From Hemileia vastatrix (taxonomy: Eukaryota > Basidiomycota > Pucciniomycetes > Pucciniales > Zaghouaniaceae), in NCBI GenBank assembly GCA_030280995.1, contig JASXTE010000007.1:5378001-5442000 (forward strand): a stretch of 64,000 nt of DNA, in the 5' to 3' direction. Positions 11,566-22,463 of the stretch are shown here, piece after piece (positions within the stretch are counted from its first letter, which is position 1; every line of letters starts with the position of its first letter). A program made the position numbers and the translations under genes. The notes beneath the pieces are model-generated. The model was not told the origin of the DNA. It saw only the letters and a program-made list of their open reading frames with translations, and did no database searches.

Positions 11566-14500
11566 CTACAAATTTCCTGAATCCCAAATAAACACAAAGA
11601 TGTTAGTCAACAGAAAATAAATTTGATTAATTTTTTCACTCACTACTGTCTGCAGTCCAATGGCAGTGACAACCTTGTCTTTTATTCCAAATATTCCTTT
11701 TTTGTGCTTGACAGTAGCTGCATGTCCAATTATTGCATCTTTCTTAATCACAATTTGAGTTGCTTTGGCTACTCTTACTAACTGACAATGCACTTGTGGG
11801 AAAAGCTCATAGGGATCCTTTGATGTTTCTTCTGGACAGAGCTCTTTGAAAGGACTTACTGTTAAATATATTTGATCATTCTCTTCCTTCGACCTGAAAA
11901 GATCATCAATTTTCCCAAACTGGCTATCTTTTCCATAGTAGAATTCAATTGTTGAATTAGAAATGTGTCGATGGTAACCAGTAAACCTCTTTCCATGTAT
12001 CAATATGCTTGCTACATTTTCAACTACCCGATCCCCACTTTTCTCCAATGGTGTCAAAGCCTGTCTTGAAATTTCTTTTCCCATTCGTGCCCTTACCCAT
12101 TTAGTAAATAATGCCATACTTAGATGGATCCATTTGTTTTGTTTATCGAGATCAATATGGATTTTTTTAGTCTCACATTGATCATTATCTTCAGCTTCAC
12201 CAAGATCTAATACCCTAGACTTCCGATACCAATGTTTGAGCATTGTTAGCAGTATCTCTCCTGTGGTAAATATTAATAAATAAGCACAGCTGAGTTTTTA
12301 AATCATTGCTTACAAACATTACATACGTGGATGGTGATTGTTTGGAATTTCAGATAATATATGATTCACCTGCTCCCCAGACCAAGTAGCTGTACCTGAT
12401 GGTGGACCAAGACACTTTATCATTTCAGGATAATGTTGAGTGATATGCAGATTTGGCTTTGCATTAATATTCTTCCAACCCTCTTCAAGGCACTCACGGT
12501 ACTCTAACAGAAATTGATCTAAATCTTTAAGCTCATTAGTTTGTATATTTTTTAATGTCAAAAAATTGGTGATCGAGAATAATGTTACAAGTGACTTGAG
12601 AAGATAATATTCTCTTGGTTTTTCAGCTGAGGAAGCTGAAGATTCAGATTCTTTAAATTTTTCAAACCAAAGGGGTATAAGTGACAAAGTGAAGTAGAGA
12701 GTATACAGCATGTGCCATTCTGCTGCCTTGAGGGATCCTGCCTTTTTAGATCCTACTGATTTTTGAACTCGTGTTAGCCAGGAAGGTCTTCTTACTTGAT
12801 CAATCATCTTCCATACAACATGTAGCTCTTCTGCTGTGATTCGAGGATTACTACTACCTTCATTTTCTTTCTCCTTACCTTTCCTTTTATTTTCTTCATC
12901 TCTAGCTGTCTCATTTGATGAGTGAGATCCTTCACTCTGTGATATGCTAATGCTCCTTTGCCTTAAGTTATACAATGAATTCCTACTGTCACTGCTGTGA
13001 GACTGTATTGAGGCCAAATCGCTATATGGAAGGATAAATTTGGAGCTGGATGACCTACTCTGGCTTCTTGATCAATTTGTTCCCAATCCTTCATCATCTA
13101 GTCCATGATGACTTGATGACTGTCTTGAACTTGTACGTCTTTGCCCCTTGTGCTGTCTCGTGTGTCCTGTATCATCATCATCATTATTCGTGGTGCTTAA
13201 GCTACTTCTACGTTTTTTTGAATGTTTGTGCAGTGAAGTATCAGAAAATAAATCATCATCTTCTTCTCTTACATGCCAATTTTTATCCTTTTCCAGCTTT
13301 CTTTCTAGATCTTTTGCTGCATTTTGGATTTGAAAATATCTTAGACTGTGATATTTTAGGTTGCCAAGCATATGTGAATGCATAACATCAATTGAGCAAT
13401 ATTCAGTTGGACGCCAATATTCAAGGTTATTCAGCTCACTCCATTGTACCCCATGATTCTGAACAATTGATACACGCTCCCAATGTGACTTAGAATTTTT
13501 CCACTTTGTTGCCCAGCACATATGATCCTCATGATTCTGTAATGAAAAATTTCCCACATTCTTTTCACTAATTTCATCTTTAGAGATATTAAAGAAAGAG
13601 AAGAACATTTTTGCAGAGTGACTCGAAAAGCCAGCCAATTTTTGTATTGCAGGAATGTCACCTATCAAAGAGAACAATGCAACTCTTACTTTCCGGCCTT
13701 GTGGATAAAGATGCATCTTTTCAATCAGTATACCATCCCATAGAGTTTGTAGATCATTAACAAGTGGTTTTAGAAGGTGATTAAGCTGTTCACTTTTGGG
13801 TTCTGTTGGTCCAGGTATAATAGCATACAAAAAAAGATTTTCCATTTTGTATCTATCTTCTTGAGGTAGGTTCATACACACCATCATATTATTTCCTACA
13901 GACTTCTGATGACCTCCAATCCTATTGCCACCAGGCCTAAACCAGTTGACATATAAAGTAAACATTAAGTTGCCTGAAGTTATTGTATATTCATCATCAT
14001 TGCTATCCAGAGCTGGAGTGGTAATGGGAAAGTTTTTCCAAATTGAACCATCACAAACATCCTTCATCAAATCACACTCTACATGTTCTGCCACAGGGGT
14101 TTTCTTCTCAATCAGAAGCTCAAATTTGAAAAGTTTGATCTTTTCTTTAAGCCAGTCAATAAAAGAATGGTGATGAAATGTTTTAAGAGATAAGTATTTT
14201 ACATGTTCTTGATGTTCCTCCATCAAATACAGCCTTTCATCACATTTAACTGCAATTTGTCCTGCTCCAAAAGTTTTTAAATAGTGCTTTGAAAATGAAA
14301 AAACGGTTGATTGCAACATAGTATAGATGATTTAGATTCAGAGTTATACTCATAAAGAGCAAAGCATTTAGGACAGCATGTTTTAGTGAAAAATGATTGA
14401 TTGAGCTTTAATCGACTAAAAACTGTATCTATCAAGCGTGGGATCAGGCAGACAATGCTATCAGAATCCAGTATTCCACTATCACCTAGAAGTTTGAGCT

Positions 14501-14943
14501 TCTTAATTTCTTCATCCAAAAATTGAGTACAACCTTCTTTGCTCAAATGATGAATCAGAGAAAGCTTTGCTGCCTGCCACATAATTATTTTGCTATACTG
14601 TTCCCCATGATTTGAGTTTCTAGAGACTGTTGAAGATACTTCTGCCCCCAATAGCAACTTCCCCTATGTAATAAATCATTGAAACATCATAAAGACTTTA
14701 ATTCTCACATTGAACTATAGATATACAGCTTACTGTTTCTGTGGAGCAGGAACTTCCAATGTTAAGTGGATTGTTGGAATAAATTACCATCTGGGCCTTC
14801 CTATTTCTTTCCTCTTGATGTTTTGCGTAAGAATTAGAGCTTTTGAAATCCATACCAACTTCAAAGGAACCAGAAGAAGTTTGATACTTTCTATTGACAC
14901 ATCCAAGATCTTGATATTGACATACATGAAAAAATGGAGGCAT
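11566..14943 (-). pseudogene. Tnp2-type transposase (CMC/En-Spm, CACTA superfamily), decayed
   Basis: Exon 1 (14,943-14,709) starts MPPFFHVCQYQDLGC, a Cys-rich start typical of the family. Exon 2 (from 14,663) ends in a zinc-ribbon-like CCPKCFALYEY...CCNQ. The catalytic core follows: RVALFSLIGDIPAIQKLAGF (first Asp) and YWRPTEYCSIDVMHSHMLG (second Asp in the conserved D-MH motif). The C-terminal part has LKAAEWHMLYTLYF and KPNLHITQHYPEMIKCLGPP, and exon 4 (12,260-11,644) has NSTIEFYYG and a final FPQVHCQLVRVA block. Introns at 12,327/12,260 and 11,644/11,576 join in phase. A TGA at 13,072-13,074 (CGA to TGA would explain it) splits the core from the C-terminal part, and a frame change lies near 14,290. 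It is the diagnostic gene for the element. Confidence 0.85.
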
Positions 14944-16162
14944 TGTAATTGTGATAATTGTAGGAATAAGTTAGCTATTGGAAGTTACCGATTGAAGGTA
15001 CTCCTTTTTTTGAAAGGCACTAGCTAATATAAGCTACATTTTTTTATCAAAAGAATATGATGGAATATGTGTTGAAATTATTTAAGCTTAAATGTTTAAT
15101 TTTTAATCAGATAATTTATATATTAATTAAAAGTTATGCAGTCTACTTCATTTGTATTCTGTATACTCTCTGCATTTGTACAACAATGCATGCATGTTTA
15201 TCAGAATATTTTCTATCATAGAAAAAATTCTATTGTACGCACAAGCATCTTTATTATTTTTCTATCAAATTCCTTCTGAGTTATATCTAACTACCCTATA
15301 ATTATTTGATTTTGATAAAAATTCTTAGTTATGGACTATAAGAAAAGTAATCCATATTTTTAAAATAATTATTTAAAAAATTACCCCAAAAATCAAAGTT
15401 AAACCCAAAAATAAGGTTAATATTTTGTAAAAAACAATCACAAAAATATATCTTTCACTTTGAAAATTGGTCTGTACTAGGTAGAATTTTCCATAAAGAA
15501 AAAATCAAAAATACTCAAATAATAGATGGTACAAAAGTGTAGACCTTAAAGCATTACAAAAAAGCTGAAACCTTGTATAAATTTTCATACATAAATGTGA
15601 TGAAGTGACACTCTAGTCTATTTATTCAGGTTGAACAAAAATTACTCAATGAAATATGTATTACTTTCATATTGGACCAAAAATAATTTTTTGGTAATCA
15701 AAAAATGAACATAGCCTCACATTTATCAAATTATTTTTGTGGAAGAATTTTTTGAAAAGAAAAAAAAATCCGTTTCTCAAATGAGTCTGCTTTTATCACA
15801 TAATCATTCTCTTCATTTTATACCATTCCTTTTGAGTTCAAATTGCATATCATAATATAACTTATGCATATTATAATGCCATAAAGTTGAAATATTTCTT
15901 ATTCTTAATTTTTGTGATATTTCTCCTTAAAACAACTTTGATCATAAAGTTTTGGAGCTCAACAATTTATCCTTCCTCTTTGTTTAATTTAATTGAACAC
16001 TTTCTTAATCTAATTCTTTATGAACCCTAGTAGCTCTTACTTTTCTCATGGAAACCTGCCCACAAACACACGAACACTTATGAGAATTTTTAATGAGACT
16101 TGCCTCCATTCAATTCTCACTTTTGTAGATCTATACACAATTTTTGTCGTTCACTTTTGGAT
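14944..16162. other. Divergent intergenic region between transposase and accessory gene A
   Basis: About 1.2 kb separates the divergent starts of the transposase (minus) and accessory gene A (plus), so both promoters should lie here. The sequence is AT-rich throughout. I see no long repeat, no palindrome of the 7.3-9.3 kb type and no coding segment. Confidence 0.5.
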
Positions 16163-17139
16163 ATGTCACCAGAATCAAATAGATGGAAACAAAAACCTAC
16201 TGAAGAGCAAATAGACAGATTTTCATTATTCGACATGAATTCTTGCAACATTGCCTTTGAACTACCTCATCCAGAATCAAATTCAGCGGTTTCGGAAAAG
16301 TTTCCACCAATTTTCCGTGAATCTTTTATTAAGCACCTTCGCATGTGTGGTTTCCCAGGATCAACTTTCGCTTGGAACCTAGATTGGTTTGACAAATGGA
16401 ACCAGGTCTTGGCAAATATTCTCATTAAACACTGGGACAATGCCTTAAAAACCAATAATTTGATTGCATATCCAATTGACTCAACTCAAATTAGCTTCTG
16501 AAATCAAATGGGAGTTCTTCATTGATGGTTTTTAAGTCATGCTGATAAATTAAGACTTGGGAAGGATTCTCATAGCTCTCAAGAAATAATCAAAGTGAGA
16601 AAGCATAAATATAGAATAAAAAAAATGTATAAAAATCCCCTTTTTTTAAACCGTTTTTATTTATGACCTTTATTTCAAATAACAAAGATTCTTAGAATTC
16701 AGTTAACCGAACTAAACTTCTTAAACAACTTCCACATTGAAAAACTTATCACAACCTTTTCAAAAACATCAAGTGTTGTTCAGACACTGAAATTGATAAT
16801 GATGGATCGTTAAGACGTATCTTAATGCAATGGAGGTCTGAAGATTTTTCTAAAGTTGCACAATATCTTGACCAACAACACTTTGATATTCGAGATACTT
16901 CAACCTACTCTGGAAGTTTGCTAAAGGACTTAGCCTTGTACAAAAGAATAAGTTTGGTTTCAACATTATCCCCTAACCTTAATCCTTCTCATGTCCCCCA
17001 GGGTTTGCCAAATGACTGTTATTCTCCTTTATATCTTGCATCTCTAAATCCTCAACAACTCAGACTTTTAAATCATCAAAATCCCATAAATTTACCTGCT
17101 CTCCTTGAAATTCTTTCTTCCTCTAATGTGAGTGATTGA
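16163..17139 (+). pseudogene. Transposon accessory protein A (rust-specific family), decayed
   Basis: Unknown function. The start chosen is ATG 16,163 (MSPESNRWKQKPTEEQIDRF), because the conserved part begins there. It continues SLFDMNSCNIAFELPHPESN, FIKHLRMCGFPGSTF and NQVLANILIKHW, a signature I associate with a multicopy rust protein. Two in-frame TGA codons (16,499-16,501 and 16,523-16,525) interrupt, and the same frame resumes as WFLSHADKLRLGKD. After an intron-like gap a second part begins near 16,776 (DTEIDNDGSLRRILMQWRSE) and ends VPQGLPNDCYSPLYLASLN...ALLEILSS at 17,139. This C-terminus resembles that of accessory protein B, which suggests the two share a C-terminal domain. It is divergent from the transposase and convergent with the SNF2 gene. 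Confidence 0.6.
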
Positions 17140-17271
17140 AAAACTCCCTTAAGAATAGGTTTGCACACTCATACTCCTCATTTCCACTGTTTGGGACACT
17201 TAGCCTTGAAAACAAAAACATAATTTTAATGATTACTATTTTCATTAAAATTTATAGAAATGAAATTTGGC

Positions 17272-19551
17272 TTACATTGTTAGCTCCATTTTTTTCCTTT
17301 GAATCTTATACATGCTGAATTCTATACTTCCTTGTACAAAATAATTCAAATTATTTACTTCATTTTGCTGCCCCATTCTATACAGCCAATCAACAGCCTG
17401 CTGCTCAACTTCTGGATTCCAATTTGGCTCCTATTTCAACATTGAACATATAAAAAATTTAAAATTTTTGTTCTTAATATGAAATAAAAGACATTGAGCT
17501 CACCATTATATATACATTTTGAGCACACCTGAGATCTATACCCACTCCTGCAGCCTGAATCGTTCCAACCAAAACTTGGCAATTTTTATTAAAATGGAAT
17601 TCATGCATATTTTTGTCTCGCTTTGTCCTGCTGAGTTCACCTGTAAGCTGGGTATACCTAATATTTTGGTCATCTAAAGCAATTTTTATTCTATTTTGAA
17701 ATATTAGAAAATTTTTTTTAATAAGCCAACACAATTTTGTAAAACAATTCATTATAGAATCACTTACATCTGCAAAAAGTCTGCAAAGTTGGAGAATATA
17801 ACAGCTTTTGGAAAATTTATACCCCTTTCACCAGACAAAAAGTTTTTTAAGTGGCCTATATGAAGAAAAATCTTTGCGGAATGCTGCCAGGTGAAATCAA
17901 AAGTTGGAGTTTCATCCAGAATTCAGTAGATTGGATGGTTGCAGAATTTTCTTAAAATCATCAGCTCTCTTAGAAACTCAGATGAGTCCCAAGGGATGTC
18001 AGTGCTTCTGGAGGGCCCATATCACTCAGTGAATCCTTCTTGAAGCACATCAAGTTTAGACCTCCATGGATCTGCTAATTGAACCAATATCCCCCTTTGA
18101 ATCTTTTTTGGAAGAGACAAAATTGCATCCTTTGTTCTACGTAGGCTTATGACTTTCATTAAGTGATTGATTGATTTAATAGAATTAGCCTTTCCTTTTT
18201 GCGAACCTGGAAAAAGGAAATTCTTCCATAACCAATCTTCTTGCCACTTTTCGATTCTAAGAAAAAATATGAGACTTTGAAGGTCAGTGGGCCTGTTCTG
18301 AAGAGGAGTTCCAGTCAAGCATAGTCGGTGTTGGGATTCCAAGTCAAATATTGTTTGAACCCTCTGCGAGTAAGGATTTTTAATGTAACTAAAAGAATAT
18401 TTATAAAAATTGATTATAAAAATTAAGTTTTAAGCTTTAGATATAGAAATGGGCACTAACTGAGCTTCATCTAAAACAACTCTATACCAAAAAAGCTTTT
18501 GAGTCACCGGTATCTTTTTTTGGCTTTGATTTTTTGACATTGTTGGGCTAGCTGTTTCATAGGTCATTAAAACAATAGCAGTGTCCTGTAGCTCATTGTC
18601 GTTAGTATTTTGACAATCCTTCCCATAAAGAACCTTGAAAGGAAGCGCATTATCTTCAAAGTGCACACTTTTTTCATTGATCTAATTTGATAGTGTCGCC
18701 AGGGGGCATATAATTAGTGTGGCTGAACTCTGATTAATACCTTCTTGATTTTCCGATACCTGGAATTGTCTTGCTTCACTTTTAGTTGCACTTATAAGAG
18801 AAAGAGTTGAAAGCGTCTTTCCCAAACCCATATCATCAGCAAGAATTGACCCATTTCCTTCAGGGGTTAATTGATTGTTAGGAAACTGATCTTTATAGTC
18901 ATCGAATCCAGTTCTAAGCCAATGGTTGTCCTGGTGCCTCCACATGATATCCAACTTTTCCTTTAACATTTGTTCATTGTCAATCATAAAATTTGTTGCT
19001 TGAAGTTGATGTGTTTTGAGAACTGTTTTGATTCCTTGGATAAGTTGATCAGCTTTCCAATCTTGAGTACTCTGAGATATTTGGAAAGAGCCTTCAAAAA
19101 TTACATGCGGGATATTAAAAAAGATAGTGGAGTCCTAGTTCAGGATTGGACATATATCAATTTGAGCAGAAGAAAATGCTTCTTTAGCAAGACTGATTAG
19201 TGTACTTGAAGAAAAGAGGCATCGCCAAAGTTGATACTGATTACCAAAAACTGGAACCAAGTAAGCATGAAAATAGAAAGGCTTCATAGGATTCAAGGCA
19301 CTTCTTTGGTTTAAATGGTGAGATCCAGACCCAATGTCACCTAATAGTGGTCCAATGTGCTGACTCTGCACTTGAGAAATATTACCGACAAGGGTTGGTT
19401 TTCTTTCTTTGAATAGTCCAAAAATATGAACATTCAAATGGCCTCGCTGTAGAATCATGGGGGTTGGTGAGTTTTGAAACCTTGAAATTACATTCATATA
19501 AATTTGATTAATTGTTATTGAGAACTGTCCAACACATCTGAGACTTGACAT
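17272..19551 (-). pseudogene. SNF2-family DNA-dependent ATPase (Rad5/Rad16-like), decayed
   Basis: Motifs in order: N-terminal QRGHLNVHIFGLFKERKPTL and FHAYLVPVFG (HIRAN-like region), Walker A ADDMGLGKT, CPLATLSN, DEAQ box, LTGTPLQNR, FCNHPIY, then helicase-C VLVGTIQAAGVGIDL and EPNWNPEVEQQAVDWLYRMG (motif VI), ending RKKMELTM at 17,272. Introns lie after DEAQ and before EPNW, with GT/AG borders and matching phase. Nonsense codons: TAG 19,135, TAG 18,682 (where relatives have NWI, so TGG to TAG), TGA 18,022 and TGA 17,923. In motif VI the first Arg is Trp (DWLYRMG where DRLYRIG is usual). SNF2 proteins remodel nucleosomes; here it would be transposon cargo acting on chromatin. Its end is 130 bp from the convergent accessory gene A. 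Confidence 0.85.
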
Positions 19552-20404
19552 AATAAGTAATAATAGTATCTGAAGATAGTGGTTGTTAAAAGATGAATTG
19601 AAGTAAAAAATGAATAATCAGTTTTGAATAAAACGACAAAATAACTTTTTAGCATATGCTATGCTAAGCTCATAATTCTTTCACATGTATTATTATTATC
19701 TTTTTAATAAATATTGGAAGTAAATCAATGATAACTGAAATGAATAATATGGCTTAAAAATAAATCTTGAGCCTATAGAGTAAATTTTGGTTTGTGGAGG
19801 AAGAAAAATTCTCTCAATAAAAATGTGCTTTATTGTTACATTATAATCAAAAAATAGAATAATTTCACTCTTATTACACTTATTTATGTTTCTGTCTAAT
19901 AGTAAAATGCTTTAGATGTCAGTTCAAAATCCAAATTGAAACTACTACCTAGAACAATGTCTTGATACTAACATACTTTTTGTAAGTCTTTGGACAGACA
20001 CTTATGGTGATCTCAATAATATTAAAATTGATTTGAATTGTATGTTTTATCAAATATCTATGTAGTCTAGTGTAATAATTGAGATACTACAGTTTAACCT
20101 TCTGTTACCAACTTGGCAAGAAAATATATGTAGATATTCTTAGAACAAATATCAAATTTTGCTTTCCACAAGATGGGAAAGTGAATATTATGATATGTTA
20201 AGTGATATGTTCAAGCTTTGCTCAATCTGTGCTCAGCTCAAAATCAAAGTAATTACCAAGCTCCACGAAACCTGTGATTGATTTCTGTTGAACCTAGGTC
20301 TAACTGATTACCAAATCTTTGTCCAATTAATTTAAATCTGGTTTCACAATGAACTCCCAACAGCCTTCCAACAGCTTTCCAACCACTTCTCAACATTTTT
20401 AAAT
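19552..20404. other. Right subterminal region of the giant transposon
   Basis: No gene is seen. At 20,217-20,235 lies TTTGCTCAATCTGTGCTCA, nearly repeated at 45,321-45,340 and, in weaker form, at 57,803-57,820. All three lie near the right end of a CACTA-type element in this window, so the motif is a plausible subterminal element. Confidence 0.55.
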
Positions 20405-20447
20405 GAGGGGTATTGCTAACAATACCCACCCCATTTTTTCTGTGGTG
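20405..20447 (-). repeat. CACTA-like right terminus with internal palindrome
   Basis: Read from outside inward on the minus strand: CACCACAG, an A-run, GGGGTGGG, then TATTGTTAGCAATA inside a perfect GGGTATTG/CAATACCC stem, then CCTC. The order tip, G-rich block, palindrome is the same at 46,327, 53,260 and 57,885. The next three bases outside (AAT) would be half of a 3-bp target duplication; the partner is off-window. Confidence 0.7.
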
Positions 20448-20877
20448 AATAAAGCCCAAAAAACTTAGAAAAATCCACCATGACTACTAAAACCCTTAAA
20501 ACACAAAATTAAGCTATGACAACATTGTGACATAAAATATAGATCCAATTTAGCTCTACTTAATGGTACCAAGAACTTAAACCTTAGACTTAAGGTTATC
20601 CCATATACAACAAAAAACAAAATTTAACAGCTATCTTTTAGAAATTAAAAGTGAGTAAATGACCCCTTAAAACTTGGAATATGAAGAATATCATCAAGAA
20701 ATAAAATATATAGAAAAACCGGGGCTAAGCAGTGATAGTTTAAAAATACCCAAAATCCCAATATTCACTGAATAAAAAACAAAAATACACCTAATTCTTC
20801 AACCAATGTCAACTAAAACATACAAAAACAGCACCAAACAGACCAACAAAGGCCTCTTCTAATGTTGGAAGACCATA
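20448..20877 (-). repeat. Truncated LTR2, 3' part (plus-strand view)
   Basis: This matches 34,552-34,971 and 58,025-58,455, running from CCCAAAAAACTTAGAAAAA to the LTR2 edge TGTTGGAAGACCATA (CCACA in the best copy). The left part of the LTR is missing exactly where the CACTA terminus ends, as expected if the giant transposon inserted into an existing LTR2. Confidence 0.7.
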
Positions 20878-21930
20878 ACGGTGTTGAGATGTAGAATCAG
20901 TGTTCAGGTTAATGAGGGTAAGAAAATAACAACAGTGAAGCTGTATTTAGAAAAGTTATATAAATGATTGAAAAATATGTTTTTATGAAGCTTTTATATA
21001 TATAAGATTTAGTTGTTAAAATCATATCCCTGGTGATGAGACCTTTAAAATGGTACCTTATAATTTAATATTAGTTATGATGAGTGAATTTAATAAATTG
21101 TTATTTAAAAGTTTTATATTTATAAGGGTATTATAATTTTATAAATTTTTATGAAAAATAATTAATTATTGTTATATATTTGTTGTTTTTTGGTTGTTGT
21201 TTGATGTAATGATTCATTGATGATCTCTATTTTTGAGTCTACAGGCTTTATATGTATGGTATGTCTCGTGCTCTACTTTCCCTAACCTGAGCATTACAGA
21301 TCTTGGCTGGAGATTCTCAGGAGTATTCGTGAGCTTGTACGGATTCTAGTCTTAATTAGAACCTTTAAAATAGGGGTATCAAAGTTAGAAATCTTCCTTA
21401 TTAAAATACCTTGTTTTCCTACCAAATCAACCATGATTAGTTTTTCATATATGGCATATTGTGCCCCCAAAACACCTTTTTACTGAGAAATAATGTCAAA
21501 TTTTTAACTTTATCTTTGTATCTTTAAATACCTTTTAAATAATTACAAATTTCTAACTTTGACACCCCCTAATATTAATATAAAATCTAGAAAAATTACA
21601 GATGATAGAGCTACCTCTCCTTTATATCTCATTCTAATTTCTGTAGCCTGCGCAGCTCTATGCATCTAGCAACAAATTATCAAAGTTGAACAAATTATGA
21701 AAAATCAAAAATAATCAAAAATTCTTTATAAAATTATTAAAAATAGTAGAAAAATAGTGAAAATTCCAGAAAAAAAATCCCAAAGGCTCTTGAGACTCCT
21801 GCTTTAAATTTCAATGTAATTTTAGAACTATACTTGCATTTCCTGCCTGGTAAATATTCATTAAATCATGACCTTAAAATTAACCCTTTCAAACCACTTT
21901 TAATACTTATTTTATTTAAAATAACCATTT
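20878..21930. repeat. Dispersed repeat X, copy 1
   Basis: Copy 1 is collinear with 22,021-22,463 joined to 58,969-59,420. Shared landmarks are GAATCAGTGTTC, ATGTTTTTATGAAGC, the word GAGTCTACAGRCTTTATATG, CCTGAGCAT and ATCAAAAATAATCAAAAAT. It has no coding capacity and its nature is unknown. It carries the 21,371-21,572 MITE, absent from copy 2. Confidence 0.7.
21371..21572. mobile_element. MITE of about 200 bp with 23-bp terminal inverted repeats
   Basis: Ends are TAGGGGTATCAAAGTTAGAA and, inverted, TAGGGGGTGTCAAAGTTAGAA. The other copy of repeat X (near 59,045) runs through without it, giving an empty site. A TA at each edge suggests a TA target duplication, as in Tc1/mariner-type MITEs. 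There is no coding capacity. Confidence 0.75.
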
Positions 21931-22020
21931 AAAAATTAGATGCACCTTTCCAATCTCAACAATAATTCTCCAAAAATCAATTTTTAATAACTAAAGCTTT
22001 ATACTAAACTTTATACTACC

Positions 22021-22463
22021 ACATTTGTGTTAAGATATAGAATCAGTGTTCTTTGAAATGAGGGTAAGAAATACAACAGTTGAGCCATACTTAGAAAAGT
22101 TATTCAAGTGATTGAATAATATGTTTTTATGAAGCATTTATTTTTATTAGATTTAGTTGTTAAATTCAAGTCCCTGATGATGAGACCTTTACAATGGTAC
22201 CCTATAAGTATATATTTATAAGTTTTTGAGTGAAATTTATAATATGTTATGTAAAAGTGTTATAAATATAAAGGTATTACAATTCTTATCATTTGTTATG
22301 TAAAATAATAATGATGGTTGTTAATATGCATTGTTGTATAATTTTTGAGATACAAGATGTTAGATGATAAGACATCTGATGTTAGATGTTAGATGCTCTT
22401 CTAATTCTGAGTCTACAGACTTTATATGCATAGTATGTCACATGCTTCCCTTTTCCAAGCTGG
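22021..22463. repeat. Dispersed repeat X, copy 2, left half
   Basis: It aligns with 20,878-21,290 and stops exactly at the first base of LTR1 (22,464). The missing right half resembles 58,969-59,420. The last five bases, GCTGG, correspond to CCTGA at 58,969 and at the matching point of copy 1, so they may be a diverged 5-bp target duplication. Confidence 0.7.

Larger units (their letters stand above)
1..20447. mobile_element. Giant CACTA-like (CMC/En-Spm) DNA transposon, right-hand part
   Basis: The stretch contains a Tnp2-type transposase (11,566-14,943) and ends at 20,447 in a CACTA-like terminus: read inward on the minus strand it begins CACCACAG, then a G-rich stretch, then a GGGTATTG/CAATACCC palindrome. 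Two other elements in the window share this terminus design. The sequence to the right is an LTR2 fragment entered in mid-LTR, as expected for an insertion. No left terminus is visible, so the element probably begins before base 1. Cargo comprises a TET/JBP-like dioxygenase, an unknown acidic protein, two accessory proteins, an SNF2 ATPase and a palindrome array. All genes carry stops or frameshifts, so this copy is dead. That every gene belongs to one element is inference from the terminus, the gene families and the lack of another boundary. Confidence 0.6.
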
